A DNA stretch of 64,000 nt from Paragonimus westermani (taxonomy: Eukaryota > Platyhelminthes > Trematoda > Plagiorchiida > Troglotrematidae). The notes below the pieces were generated by a model. That model did no database searches and was not told the origin of the DNA. It saw only the letters and a list, made by a program, of their open reading frames with translations. Where the stretch lies: assembly GCA_008508345.1 (NCBI GenBank), contig QNGE01001269.1:11266-75265 (forward strand). The letters are read 5' to 3'. Shown here one piece after another: positions 47,325 through 59,455 of the stretch. Positions within the stretch are counted from its first letter, which is position 1. Every line of letters starts with the position of its first letter. Made by a program: the position numbers and the translations under genes.

Positions 47325-48340
47325 GACATAGTCACTGGATTTTGGAACGTCAGCGGTCTATCAAAAGCGAAGCTATACTGCACTGAGCTGATGATCTCTC
47401 TGGAATACTTATTATGGTAAGTACAAACTGACTTCAAAAATTACAGCTACATAATGCATCCAGGATATTGTAAATCTCTCATGGACATGCCACCCAGTTG
47501 GTTGTTCGTATTTCACGCCACTGTGTGGTGCGAATCGAGGAAACACGTTTCCAGTTTAGTCAGTGGCCAACGGCAGGCTCCTAATCTCCTTAGGTATTGT
47601 TTCTCATCGATGCCGTAGCACCTAACATACATTCAGATGATGGTTAGTAGCCATTTTTCAATGGCGACTTCAGCGCACTCGATGCAGGCAACAGTGTCAA
47701 AGGTTTCGTGGTCAGTCGGCAGTCATTTGGCCAACCAAAATCCTCCTTTGGGCAACAGTTCCGTCAATCGGTACGCCAATTTGATGGTGAGGATACATAC
47801 AGAAATGGGGACTGGCAACTGTCTCGGCCTGGGGCCGCACATAATTCACAGAATATAGCCCTCACTAGGTCAAGGTGTTTTTGAAAATAATGCTATCTGA
47901 GCCGATCCAAGTGGAACCGGATGAAGCAACGTTATTGACTTCACCAGTAACAGTGTGTCATGTCTACAAGCTTCGGGCCGAAGCAGGCCCATAGAGGTCA
48001 GTTTTTGTAAGCTGTCTGCTTTCATTATTATAGCGGGGGACTCCAAGCCGACCAGATCTTCGGCATATAATTTACCAAACGATTTGACTGGCACCGTCAT
48101 GCAAGCGATTGTATTCTCCGGTCACAGTCGATCTGAGTGCAGCAAGAAGTGAGAAGTGAATCCGTCTTTCTCAGATTCACGTTTGGTTGAATACCTGTGC
48201 TATGAAGCACAGCTAACGGCAAACTCGGTACAGAAATGAAATCAGGATGGAGAAACCTACTAAAGCGCTTAACAGATCTAACTGCACACTGCCGCACCAT
48301 AAGGCCTGGCATCCCTTGAATTTGCACTTATTAGTTGCTG
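47325..48340 (+). pseudogene. Possible RTE-like LINE endonuclease fragment, very decayed
   Basis: Plus strand: FDIVTGFWNVSGLSKAKLYC (about 47325; WNVxxL start of AP endonucleases), and KLSAFIIIAGDSKPTRSS (about 48015; GDxNAQ region) with LPNDLTGT downstream. Only short similarities over broken frames; assignment is tentative. Confidence 0.35.
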
Positions 48341-48399
48341 TCACTTACATAAATAAATGACGTGCGGGTGCCCTGTGGTTCCATCACTTCAGACAACCC

Positions 48400-51300
48400 A
48401 ACCTTTAGACCCCAACTGCGACTGAAAGCTCTCTTCTCGCTGACACCTCCCGAAATTCTTGTCAGAAACTTCACCAGAAATCGGCTTTTATCCCATTTTG
48501 GGTGGTATAGGGTTTCAAAAATTAGCTGACTTGGTCAATGGTGCCACTAGTATGTCACTGAAGCTTACCCTGATTAAGTTTGTGCAGGAATTTGAGCGAC
48601 CCGTTTGTGCATATTTTCGATCGCCCTCATACCTTGCTCCAGTGACCTGAGTTGCTTGTCCCTCTTTGTAACGATGCGGTTTTTCCGGAAACCATGTCAA
48701 GCCAAATTTATGACAGTGTTCACGTTTCGAGTTCGCTCCAAGACTGCAGCTTGGGGTTCCAGGGGACAGCTGGGCAAAAGCAGCTGTTTGAAGCCCATAG
48801 ACACCGAAGTACGTTGCGTCTTACGCGGCCTACGACAGACTCGGCTCCTCATTTTGTTCCTATGTGACCAGCGGGACTTAACCAGTTACCTTCTGAGAAC
48901 ATTGTGAGAGAATTGCTTGCTTCGTAACGTTTTGCTTGACCGTAAGTTTCGGGACAGAGAATAACTGAACGTGTGGGATTTGGGCACAAAATAGAGGGCT
49001 CCCAATTCCTCTCCCCGCAAGCTATAAGCGCACAGACTGTACTGTGGCTACTCTGGTATCAAGAGAAGAGTGCCCTCCACTGCCTGGTATACTGGCCTCT
49101 GAAACCTTAAACAATCCCTGTTTTTGCTGAATCAATAAATTATACAACAGTGACAAAAGGTAGGGATAGGTCTCTCTGCAGGCCACTGACATAGGGTAAC
49201 GGAAGAGTGTGGACGGCGACATATACGTAGCATACATGGCTGTCATGAAATTCACATACCACAGCGGTGTTTTCAGACTTTTTCACCGTTGGAAATCCCT
49301 CACAAGCGTCCGCTGCTTTACGGTCACTCCGCCACATCTCCTCATGGTTGAAATGTATCTTCAGTTTACACTTGTAAAAGATATCAGACGGGTAACACAA
49401 GCAAAGCCTGTGATATAGAAGCTGCAGTACTTGTTCAAATTATACATACGTTCCAACAACGAGGCAAACGGAAATGAAGCCTGTCGAATGATATGAAATC
49501 TGTATGACGCGTTTCTGCCAATTTGATTATAAACCGCATAATTGTCATGACTAGAATGTAAGCCTTGATAGTTGCATAGCGCAACTAGGAATCTTGGATA
49601 CTTCTACCCAAATATTGTGACAAAGGATTTCTTTCATGAGCAAGTTGTCAAGATTGCGTCTCCTCTTGAGTGTCTAGTAGCTCACTGTAGAGGATTTAAC
49701 AAACCATCTCTTTGTTCTCATGCGCGCGCAGTTCAAGTTGCGGAGTCACAAAAGTTAGGTTCGGTTAACAGGACTCGCGGCTCAAATTAGGTGTAGATCC
49801 AGTATGTCTAGTGATTCTTCGAGTTAGGTCCAGCCTACTGGTAAAGTTTGTCAATAGGTCAAGTCCAGAGTAGTCGCGCCTGTGGATGCAGCAGGCGTCC
49901 ATGGATTTTAGGTCCACTAGGCCACCGACTTCTACCCAAAATAGGAGATGGTCGAACTGGTGAGTCCCTTAATAATGGGTAACCGATCCACGAGAAAAAT
50001 AGTAAAAACGTGGGTGGAAGAAATCGACAACATACCTCGATATTGGATCCATCAAACCGAAAAGTTCTGAGGCCAACGATTCACAAGGACATGAATACAT
50101 ACGACCAGTCACGTGATTGTGGATCGTTGAAACTCAAATGGAACCAAGGTACACATTAACAAATGTCCGACAGCATGAACTAGAGACGAACAAACTGCAC
50201 GAGAACAGGCTCCGAGAAGTGAATACCAAGCTTTTTTTACTACATCGAGATTAACGTGCGTGGGAAGAAGGATTTGCCACCTGTGTAAATCGAATGGTCG
50301 TGTAAGTCTTTGTAAAGAAAGCCCACAGTTGCTATCAAGAGGACTTCGAGCGTTAGAAGAACGACCAACGCGAGTGAAACAAATGAAGACAGGGAGCATG
50401 GTAATCAGCTTCCGCCAAACACTCAACACAGACAGCTACTTAAAATCAGAGGTGCCAGATTTCTTGAAGTAATGGTGGCTACGCTTCCTGAATATTCAAA
50501 TGGAATGCACAGATGGAGTGTCAAAAGATGCCCTATGCTGCAAGTTGGAGAGATTTTCTACTTCCGTCTACAAAGCATACAGTAGAGTAGTGTTGAAGTG
50601 CGAAAAAGAGGCGCGAATTCTGAACAAAATTAGAAAGTGACGTTGAAGAAGGGCTTTTGAGCTTCGAAGAGAGCCAACAACATTTACGTGTTTAGGGCAA
50701 ACTTTTGATTCCTCATGAGCCATGACTCCTGTAGACTACTATGTCGCAGCTGAAGTTTGAGGGGACGAAGCTTAGGCCAGCAGTTTTTGCGATATTGAGC
50801 GCCGAAATATGCCGATGGAAGGGCGATCTAAAAACGAAGAATATGAGTATTATGCTGTCTCCACGGCGACAGAACTGTCATGAAAAGATCATCCAGTTCG
50901 TAAAAATTACCTCGTTGGCCTTTCTGCCAGCACACAAAAGGCCTTGTTGGCATGTTTTTCAAAGTTCTAAGTGTGAAGTTCATCGCTGCGAGAGAGGCGA
51001 GATACATCACAGTTTTACTCTCAAGGTGCGATAGTATTATACTTCTATCCAAAAATTTGGAAGAAGAAGGAGCACATTGTTGAAAAAGTTGCCAGGGCAG
51101 CGTGGGGAGGATGAACTGGAGCGGTTCTGTGAATGGGAACGTTCAAATAACCTGAGCTTACGCAAAACCTTCTGCAAATGGGGTTGTGTTCACTCAGCCT
51201 CAGTTGACTGAAAACAACGATCACCAGCGACATCGAATTTGTTCGTAAAGCTTATTGGCCAAAAAACTTAGTTCGAACGCATATGCGGCGTAAACACCTG
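48400..51300. other. Stretch without recognisable features
   Basis: Only short open frames below about 110 codons on either strand, with no motif I recognise and no obvious long repeat. Confidence 0.5.
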
Positions 51301-51323
51301 AAAATTATCAGAGCAGAATGGAG

Positions 51324-51371
51324 ACATATATTGCGATATGTTAACATTTCATTTACTCTCATCAGTCGCAA
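51324..51371 (-). ncRNA. Hammerhead ribozyme candidate, left arm copy
   Basis: Exact inverted copy of the right-arm candidate: on the minus strand TTGCGA, CTGATGA (51365-51359), GAGTAAAT, GAAA (51350-51347), then palindrome and TCGCAA. Same caveat of a weak stem II. Confidence 0.45.
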
Positions 51372-51553
51372 ACGTAAAACATGCCAGTTATATACAACAA
51401 ATATTTGACGACACACAGGGACTAGACACACATACAAGCACACCAGATATTATTATGTAATCATGACCATGGCAACCCGACCGGTTGTTTCAACCACTTC
51501 TGTGCACATAACGTCGGTTGGTGAGTTCGAATGAGAATCGCTTCGCAAAAGGC

Positions 51554-52097
51554 NNNNNNNNNNNNNNNNNNNNNNNNNNNNNNNNNNNNNNNNNNNNNNN
51601 NNNNNNNNNNNNNNNNNNNNNNNNNNNNNNNNNNNNNNNNNNNNNNNNNNNNNNNNNNNNNNNNNNNNNNNNNNNNNNNNNNNNNNNNNNNNNNNNNNNN
51701 NNNNNNNNNNNNNNNNNNNNNNNNNNNNNNNNNNNNNNNNNNNNNNNNNNNNNNNNNNNNNNNNNNNNNNNNNNNNNNNNNNNNNNNNNNNNNNNNNNNN
51801 NNNNNNNNNNNNNNNNNNNNNNNNNNNNNNNNNNNNNNNNNNNNNNNNNNNNNNNNNNNNNNNNNNNNNNNNNNNNNNNNNNNNNNNNNNNNNNNNNNNN
51901 NNNNNNNNNNNNNNNNNNNNNNNNNNNNNNNNNNNNNNNNNNNNNNNNNNNNNNNNNNNNNNNNNNNNNNNNNNNNNNNNNNNNNNNNNNNNNNNNNNNN
52001 NNNNNNNNNNNNNNNNNNNNNNNNNNNNNNNNNNNNNNNNNNNNNNNNNNNNNNNNNNNNNNNNNNNNNNNNNNNNNNNNNNNNNNNNNNNNNNNNN
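51554..52097. other. Assembly gap (544 N)
   Basis: Run of undetermined bases; any open frame spanning it is meaningless. Confidence 0.99.
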
Positions 52098-52194
52098 CAT
52101 GGTCATGATTACATAATAACTGGTGTGCTTGTATGTGTGTCTAGTCCCTGTGTGTCGTCAAATATTTGTTGTATATAACTGGCATGTTTTACGT

Positions 52195-52235
52195 TTGCGA
52201 CTGATGAGAGTAAATGAAATGTTAACATATCGCAA
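52195..52235 (+). ncRNA. Hammerhead ribozyme candidate (type I), right arm copy
   Basis: Order and pairing fit a type I hammerhead. Stem I strand TTGCGA (52195-52200); core CTGATGA (52201-52207); eight-base stem II region GAGTAAAT; GAA (52216-52218); stem III as the perfect palindrome ATGTTAACAT (52219-52228), giving the A15.1-U16.1 pair; H17 = A (52229); stem I return strand TCGCAA (52230-52235), six perfect pairs with the first strand. Predicted cleavage is after 52229. Palindromic stem III without a loop would require a dimer, as reported for hammerheads of Penelope-like elements. The weakness is stem II, which has only a G-U closing pair. Confidence 0.5.
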
Positions 52236-52259
52236 TATATGTCTTCTTTCTGCTCTGAT

Positions 52260-54880
52260 GAAGTGGTTAAAGGGAACTCAGTGTTTCAAACCTGAAAATT
52301 AGCCGATTACCGGCGCCATCGTAGAGGGAGAAATGAGGTGTCTAGGTTCGAAGCCACAATTCTCAAACCCAACACAAACTGTCACATTCGACTCACCAAA
52401 GGAGAGTTGAGTCTCATTATCGTACATCCGGTGTGTCTTTGTAACTGGAAATCGGGGAAACATCAGGAGTGCAAGCAAGTTTAATTACGAAGTGGCAACG
52501 GAAATTATGACAGAGCAACTTTCCTTGAATAGCATAACTGCATTTTATGTACCGGACGAGCGTTCTCTAGAAAGTGGTTAAAAATTTAATGACAAAATTT
52601 ACCAAGGTGGAGCCGTTGCCACACCTGCATATATTTATTTGTAAGAAAACGCACAGATTTACTACCCATCTTTGTGCACAATCGTCACCGTTTATTCAGT
52701 ATAAAGATATTTTGGCAGTTTTAACATTGTGTGAAGCGATAAGAATTGTGGAAGACAATCCCCTTTGAAAAAGAATGCCAACATTTCTCCGTGGATAATG
52801 TATTTACATCTAAGCGCGGGGTCCAAAACCAATCAAAGCAGCGCACCTCGATGCCCTAAGGTGCTAAATTCGTTCTTCGTGGCCACTCGGATAGATTCTG
52901 TTGAGTCACACCTGGAGATACGAGACATGCTTTTGATAGCATCAACACTATAAAAGTGGCTAGCCAATTTTTTGACCTCATTAATCTAGCAGTGATTCCA
53001 GAAAGTTTCAGTGAGTTACCAGACAATGGGGCATACCTGATAAAGAACTCAACCAGAACGATGGGACACGTGAGGTACTTTACTCATACAGAACCAAAGG
53101 GCACACCAAACTTTTGCCCGATCCGCGTGAAAAGCAAACCAAATAAAGTAACACCCTACCTGTCTGATAGCCAGAGATACACCGGCGCACTGGCTCTAAA
53201 CGTGTCTCAAGTGAACTGAAAACTTATCGCCAGCTGGGCTTGCCATCTATAGAAGTAATCCCTTCTCAAGGCACCATCCAGTGAGCTTCCCAAGTGTGCT
53301 CCGTTTCCGAGGCGTAATAATCTGCAACCATGTTTGACGGGCCCTGTCTTAGTGTAGGTGATGACTCCTTGAGCCGCTGCTGTTCATAGACTACTGTAAT
53401 CTACACTTAGGACGAGTCTGCAGACCACCCCATGCCATTCTCAACGGCATCATTAGGCTGGTCAATGTACCCAACTGTATCTCAACCTTACCAACATGAA
53501 GCAAACTGGTTTGAGAAGATTTGAGTGTGTACAATCTTTCCTGGATCTTCTTTACGACACCTGCAAGTCACGTTGAGTCTCTGCCATGCCTCCAGGTTAA
53601 CGGATAGCATCAATATTCTGTGACACCTACTAAACTTAACCATATTTTGGGGTTTCTTTTGACGATAGGCTTCTCTTCTTCAACTGTGCACGTCTTGAAA
53701 CACTTTCCAAGAGGTGACCACGGCATACGCAAGTTCATGTGTCCACAAAACTGCCAGAAATTTCGCGGTAGGGTAACCGTCAAGCAAATTCTTTGACTGA
53801 GTCACGTTGTGCAATCTGTCAAGGTCTTTGAAATTGTATGAATTTTCGCAGCCTCTGATTCAACTACGGTGGCCGAAGTAACCGACTAACGTCCCAGGCA
53901 TCTCACTTGCATCTGGGCTTTTCAAAGATCGAAACACCGCAATGTGTGTAGTGAACACAAGACTCTCAATTCAGAATAACAAGGTAAGCTCTGGAGTCAT
54001 GAACCACAGCAAAGATAAGCAGGATTTTCCTCCGTTATACAAATGTGCAACATGTCCAATAGCAGGGAGTTCGGGGAATAAATGCCTCGCTTTACTGGGT
54101 CGGGAAGTGCATTTACCGGCAAGCAGGAGAGCTGGTGCAGTTGGTTAGATGCAGGAACTGTTAATCCCGGACAATCAGTGGTTATTCGAGCAACGCTTAG
54201 TCTTCTCGCAACGTACATCGATACGCTGGATCCACGATAGCCATGTCTGTAAGCAACGAGTGTCTATAAATTCTGAGCCCGTCGAGCAACCAATTCGGAT
54301 CCAAAAAGGAAAACGGTCGTATTGGCGAGTTTCTTATTATTAAGGTGATAATTTTAAAAAACAATATGATAAACCAAATAGGGGATGACAACAACAAACT
54401 TCGATATCGAATCTACCAAATGCACAAGTCCCAATATTAACGGCTCACGTAAAAATGACCAGATGCAACAGTCACGTAATGGCGAAGCGGTCAGACAAAA
54501 ATGAAACAAGGGTACATATAAACGAAGGTCCGACAAAGGAAAGTAAAAAAGAAAAACTACGCGGAGACAAGTTGTACAAGTAAACAGTATCAAGATTTAA
54601 TAATACATCAAGATCCGCATTCATAGGGGAAATGATTTGTCACGCGCGTAACTTGAGCGGTAGTGTCAGATCGTAAGAAAGGCTCGTAATCGGTAATAAG
54701 AATTCCAACGTAAGAAGACGAATCAATAAGAAGGGAACAACTAGAGCAAGGAACGTGGCCGCCAACATTCTAGTAACACACAGCAATTATCAAACACTCA
54801 CGCAGGCAGCTACTCCAATGGAACTATGACATGGATTTCAATATCGCAATAGTAACCCTGCCTGATAACATTGTTGATGA
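52260..54880. other. Stretch without recognisable genes
   Basis: Short open frames only (largest 52956-53219 plus, 87 codons), none with a recognised motif. A weakly tRNA-like string near 54130-54210 was considered and rejected. Confidence 0.5.
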
Positions 54881-54889
54881 CCTTGTTGT

Positions 54890-55450
54890 AATCTTTGGGG
54901 ACTTTGATCCCTCTGTTGCTGCTTAATTCAACACTGGAGGGGACTTAATACCTCTATCCACTTTAGTAACTACAAGTGCCTTCCCAAGTCCCGTTTCCAC
55001 TGATGTTTTAGACGGACGCTTATGGTTAGCTATCGTCAAACATTCTTGCCTTTCCGGTCCTGATGGTATTCACCCTGTTGTTTGGAGACACGGGGAAAAT
55101 ATAATTTTTCCCCTGCCCATTCTTGATAAACTATTTTCGCCATCCATTTTTTCCTAACCAACGGAGAAATTCCATAATTAAGCTCTAACGTAAAAGCAGC
55201 CCACAATGACACGTTAGCGGCTGTCGTCCCACCAACCATTCTCCAACCTCTTTTAGGGCATTGAAAAGGGTGAAAATAGTCGCACGGCCGAATCCTACCA
55301 TCACAATGTTACCAACTATATCGAGCAGGGATTCTTCAGTAAATACATCCTCAAGACGTGCCGTTTGAACTGCTTATTTTTATTAAAAATATCCGCTGAT
55401 TCTGGTGTTACGGTAACTCCCACCATGTTGGACACCCAAAACGCATTTGA
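54890..55450 (+). pseudogene. LINE reverse transcriptase fragment, decayed
   Basis: Plus strand: FGDFDPSVAA, then LWLAIVKHSCLSGPDGIHPV (about 55025; the SGPDGIHP motif that opens LINE RT domains), PLPILDKLF, and after frame changes EQGFFSKY (QHGF region) and MLDTQNAFDQSS (about 55420; LDxxxAFDxV). Several stops. Clade uncertain (CR1 or jockey-like). Confidence 0.5.
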
Positions 55451-57965
55451 CCAATCGAGTCAAAAGTCCTTTTGGGTCAAAATTAAATCATTTGCAACAC
55501 GTGATCCACTACTTGGCTAGTTTGCTCTGTACCTTGGAGGCCGCAAGCAAAAGCGAAAATGGGAAGCATCTGCTGAGTGCCGTGATCGCTAGCTAGTGAG
55601 GTAATTCGAGGACGCGTTGTTGAGCTGCGTATCACTCTCAGGCACATAAATGGCGTACGTGATATAACCAAACATGTGAATCCATTTTTTACAGCTGGCA
55701 CTATTGACATCGTCTGGTCCGTTTAATATGTCAATCCGAATTCCTGCCTAGCTAATATACACCATTTCGCTGGGGTCCCGCTGTCAAGCTGAACGGGCAA
55801 AATTTTCGGTCAGTTGATGCAGAGTCAATGCGCACTGTGGTAGCTGAAACCCGACGGACAACAGGTTATATAAAGTGCAATTTTTTCTTCCTGCCGTTGG
55901 GCTAAACCTTTCAGTCATGCATATGATCCTCAATCGAGGACTGCACATTCAACATCAGCATCCCGCATCAGTCTACAGTCTACAAATACAGCACACAAAT
56001 AGACCTCATGCGATAAAAGATTCTACGGTGTCTGGACACTCAAAATTCTGTAGTGATGGAGCGATTTGAGTGATCGTGAATGCCCGGAAGTTTTCGCATC
56101 ATCGACGGGGTAGCGCTGAATGTGTTTGTCCACCTGTCTGTCAGACGTCGGAGTATCCTGTCTTTCCCACCCAAGCGTTTATTCACCCATATTCTCGATG
56201 CCACTTACATTAAAGGCGAGAACATTTTACGCACGAATTTTTCGCTGTCTGATACGACCTGGATTATTAGTTCGAAGGAAGCAATTTTACATTATGCTGA
56301 TGTAGCCTCAGGCATTTTTGGTCCAAGTATTGTGGACCATATAAACCATTTTTTCGTAGCACATGCGACGGAGCCTTTGTAAACGGCAGTTCTGCCACTT
56401 CAAACTGTGTTCCTTTCGATGATGCGTCTCCACATTATAATATTATCATTATTTGTATGTAGTACGCAAAAACATTTGCATTTATCGCGCTTCCCGGAAG
56501 AAGTTTTCCATACGTGTGTTGAGAAGTGTATAGTGCAACAAAGCCCCAGTAAAAGTAGCGGCAACAAACAGATTTCAAATTTCAAAGCACTAGTGTTTTC
56601 AGGAGGAACACCATCATAGGCCAATACACAAACAATTACGCAGCGGTGTAAAGAAGGGGCGGGTTAAATTGTACTTTTCCGAAAACGTACGGAAGGTAGT
56701 CATAGGCGACAATGAAAGAATCTTACGGCAACTTCTGCCATTTGGGCAATGTGTCTAAACGATACTCCAAAATTATAACAACCACTTTTTGCGAACCCTC
56801 GCTTTTAAATATCTTGGAAAGTATTGAAATCTGAATTCCAGGCACAGTGCGCAGAGTTTTTCGATCGCAAGAAGACAGTCTTAATTAGAAAGTTGGAGTA
56901 CTCCGGAAAACTACCCAAAGTACCATATTTTGGAGAGAAATCCCACCAGTTTCCTACAAACAGCCCGCCATATGCGGTGGCTCAATTTTAGAGCTGCACA
57001 ACTGTTTTTGTTGTCATTTCCGAGGTAGAATACATGATACCCAACGCCAAAAATGCTCAGCTTTATGGTAATTCAGAGATATCGACGAGATGGAAGTCTG
57101 CGACCATGCCATTTTGGCATTGTATTACAACGACAAAAATAATACATTTATCGGTTAAACCTGTTACTACGTTTCCAGCATCCTCATATATGCCAGCGCC
57201 ACACTTTCGTAGGATTTGAGGTGGAGCACAATGAGAGAGGTTGTGTATCCCCTGTAGTATCGTTCCTGATGAATTGGGCTAATCCGTTCAGTAACGCCCA
57301 CCCAACAAGTCCAATAGCACTTATTCAGACTACTGGGCTCACGGGGCTCTCTTCCAAGCCCAAAAAGGTAAGGAAAAGAGATCAAAATGATTTAGCCTTG
57401 TACGGCATTTTTAAATAAAATTACATTCAAAGTGTTATCGTATCTTGAATGTGAATCAACCGTATGCATAAATTATCCAGCGATAGAACTTTCAAAATAG
57501 AGTGACCAAGCACCAGTACGCAAGGAGTGGCTAGTGAACGGGAAATGAGCGGACTCAAACAATCGGACGCAGATTAAGGCGGGAGAGTGTCACCCGAAAC
57601 CAAGAGAGAATGCATGAAAGAATAAGCTATGATAGTTGTAAAAGGGAGGGAAGCAAACATTTCATATGCACTTAGGGTTCGAAGTCCATCATGATTTTCC
57701 GTTGCACACTGCATAGAAGAATGAAGGTGAACTTAGTATGGGCTTTTTACAAACAAACCAGACATGTCTTGACGAATCCATCACTCTGAATCATACTGAA
57801 CGCAAGATGACAAACGTACCAGAAAAATTTCGACAGATCCAACAGCTCCAAAAGAATGCGCGAAACGCCGTCGTCGACCGGCACTGAGCATATCACATAA
57901 TCAAATGTTTACAGTCAAAAATAAGCACCGATTTCTTCAACGATTTGAATGGACCCATGAGTTCA
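55451..57965. other. Stretch without recognisable features
   Basis: Largest open frame is 56080-56382 plus (100 codons) with no recognised motif. No repeat with a partner elsewhere in the window was noticed. Confidence 0.5.
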
Positions 57966-58217
57966 TTAGAAAACAAAGTTGATTTTGGCGAACAGTCTGT
58001 TTTCGGTTATTCATCAGCGGGTCAGTTACATAACATTTTATACCATCATGGTTGTCAAACGACAAAAAATCAAGAGCACTTAGTCACATAACTACATCGA
58101 ATGGTTGTGAATTGGACGACAATTAGGTGACAAAATTGACCTCTGGAGTTGTCAGGTGGGTAATGGGGGGCCATGGTAACCGTAGGGTCTGAACAAATTT
58201 CTTCTGAGCGCACAACT
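57966..58217 (-). repeat. Left arm of 252-bp inverted repeat of the Penelope remnant
   Basis: Reverse complement of 59204-59455. Three consecutive 60-base rows compared base by base are identical; a few mismatches occur only at the outer end (57966-57980). It contains a reversed hammerhead-like core (58017-58001). Confidence 0.93.
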
Positions 58218-59298
58218 CTGTTCACCGTTAGGCCCACTGTTAGCAGATATCTTCATGGCAATGTTAGAAAGAACTACGCCACGTGGGATTATTGACAGTA
58301 GCGCTCTCTACAAGAGGTACATGGAAGACATCATCTGTGTGGTTGACGAAACTATGGATCTAAACTGCCTATTCGCGGAGGCGAACAAGGCACATACTAA
58401 TCTCAACTTTACACTTGAGGCCGAGAAAGATAGACAAATATCCTTTCTGGATGTGGCGTTGAATCGTCGTGCAGATGGTTCACTACAGAGGGGTATTCAC
58501 AGGAAGGGGACTTGAAACGGCCAGTATACTAATTGTTTCAGTTACGTACCACTCAGACAGAAGAGAAACCTGGTTCGTAGTTTAACACACAGAGATATGA
58601 GGATATGTACTGATGACATGATTGGAACAGAAATGATCTTTTTACGGCGGATACTCGCGGAGAACTCTTATCCTGTAAAATTCGTGGATGAACATATGGA
58701 GCTGACAGAACCAAAAGCTAAGCTCCTATATGCGGAAATGAAGTCCGTTTACATGATGCTAGCCTACAAACGCGAGGCCTTGGCCGAATTGGTGACTCGT
58801 AGAATACGTAACGCAAGTGAAAAGACCCACAATGCGGCACAACTACGAATCACATTCGGGTCAAACCCGGTAGTCCACGTACAAGTCAAAGATACGTTGC
58901 TTAAATGTGTGACATCATTATGTGTTTACTCCTTCACATGCTCCTGTGGAGCAAGTTACGTCGGTCGCACAACCAGGCGCCATTCTCAGAGGATAAGTGA
59001 GCACCACCCCACTTGGCTAGCTAAGGGCGAGGTGAAGTCCATTTTGAGTGCAATTCTGGCGCACCTTGTAGACACAGGGCACCAAATCTCCCCAGAATTG
59101 GCTTTACAATCCATTTATCGCCTCCCCAGCCGTCACTCTAGAGGAGTCAAATTTCGTATGCTGGCCACCGCGGAGGCGATCGAAATTCGGTTGCGCAATC
59201 CACAGTTGTGCGCTCAGAAGAAATTTGTTCAGACCCTACGGTTACCATGGCCCCCCATTACCCACCTGACAACTCCAGAGGTCAATTTTGTCACCTAA
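58218..59298 (+). pseudogene. Penelope-like reverse transcriptase C-terminus and GIY-YIG endonuclease, one premature stop
   Basis: One frame runs through: CSPLGPLLADIFMAMLE, LYKRYMEDIICVV (the YxDD box reads YMED), ISFLDVALNRRADGSL, HRKGT, then TGA at 58513-58515 where related elements have Trp, and NGQYTNCFSYVPLRQKRNLV onward in the same frame. The C-terminal part carries CVYSFTCSCGASYVGRTTRR and ISEHHPTWL, a GIY-YIG nuclease signature with the YVG and catalytic-type Arg present, then HLVDTGHQI and LCAQKKFVQTLRLPWPP. Lacks the N-terminal half of RT. One nonsense codon and the YMED change are the only defects seen in the remaining frame. Confidence 0.85.
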
Positions 59299-59455
59299 TT
59301 GTCGTCCAATTCACAACCATTCGATGTAGTTATGTGACTAAGTGCTCTTGATTTTTTGTCGTTTGACAACCATGATGGTATAAAATGTTATGTAACTGAC
59401 CCGCTGATGAATAACCGAAAACAGACTGTTCGCCAAAATCACTTTTGTCTTCTAA
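59204..59455 (+). repeat. Right arm of 252-bp inverted repeat of the Penelope remnant
   Basis: Covers the last 93 nt of the coding frame, the TAA at 59296-59298 and about 157 nt of 3' UTR. Partner is 57966-58217. Confidence 0.93.
59398..59434 (+). ncRNA. Hammerhead-like core in Penelope 3' UTR
   Basis: CTGATGA (59404-59410), six bases, GAAA (59417-59420), then AACAGACTGTT able to form a short stem III, 105 nt after the stop codon. Stem I strands do not pair in this copy, so activity is unlikely, but position and core match the hammerhead motifs known from Penelope-like elements. Confidence 0.4.

Larger units (their letters stand above)
51307..52259. repeat. 165-bp inverted repeat enclosing an assembly gap
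   Basis: 51307-51471 and 52098-52259 are reverse complements with only a few substitutions and one 3-nt deletion in the right arm. Both arms contain the hammerhead-like sequence described separately. Between them are 82 bases of sequence and the N run. Either a foldback or inverted-terminal-repeat element, or a misjoined hairpin. Confidence 0.9.
57966..59455 (+). mobile_element. Penelope-like element remnant bounded by an inverted repeat
   Basis: A 5'-truncated Penelope coding region (RT end plus GIY-YIG endonuclease) lies between 252-bp inverted repeats. The right repeat is the natural 3' end of the element (last 93 nt of coding sequence plus 3' UTR). The left repeat is the same segment in reverse, joined directly to the RT sequence CSPLGPLLADIF. 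Penelope elements are known for complex tandem and inverted terminal arrangements. Confidence 0.85.

Noticed and set aside
51453..52178. Open frames of about 200 codons on both strands
   Set aside because: They consist almost entirely of undetermined bases.
54130..54215. tRNA-like string (GGTGCAGTTGGTTAGATGC)
   Set aside because: An A-box-like start but no acceptable B box or stems; weaker than the 27.6 kb case.
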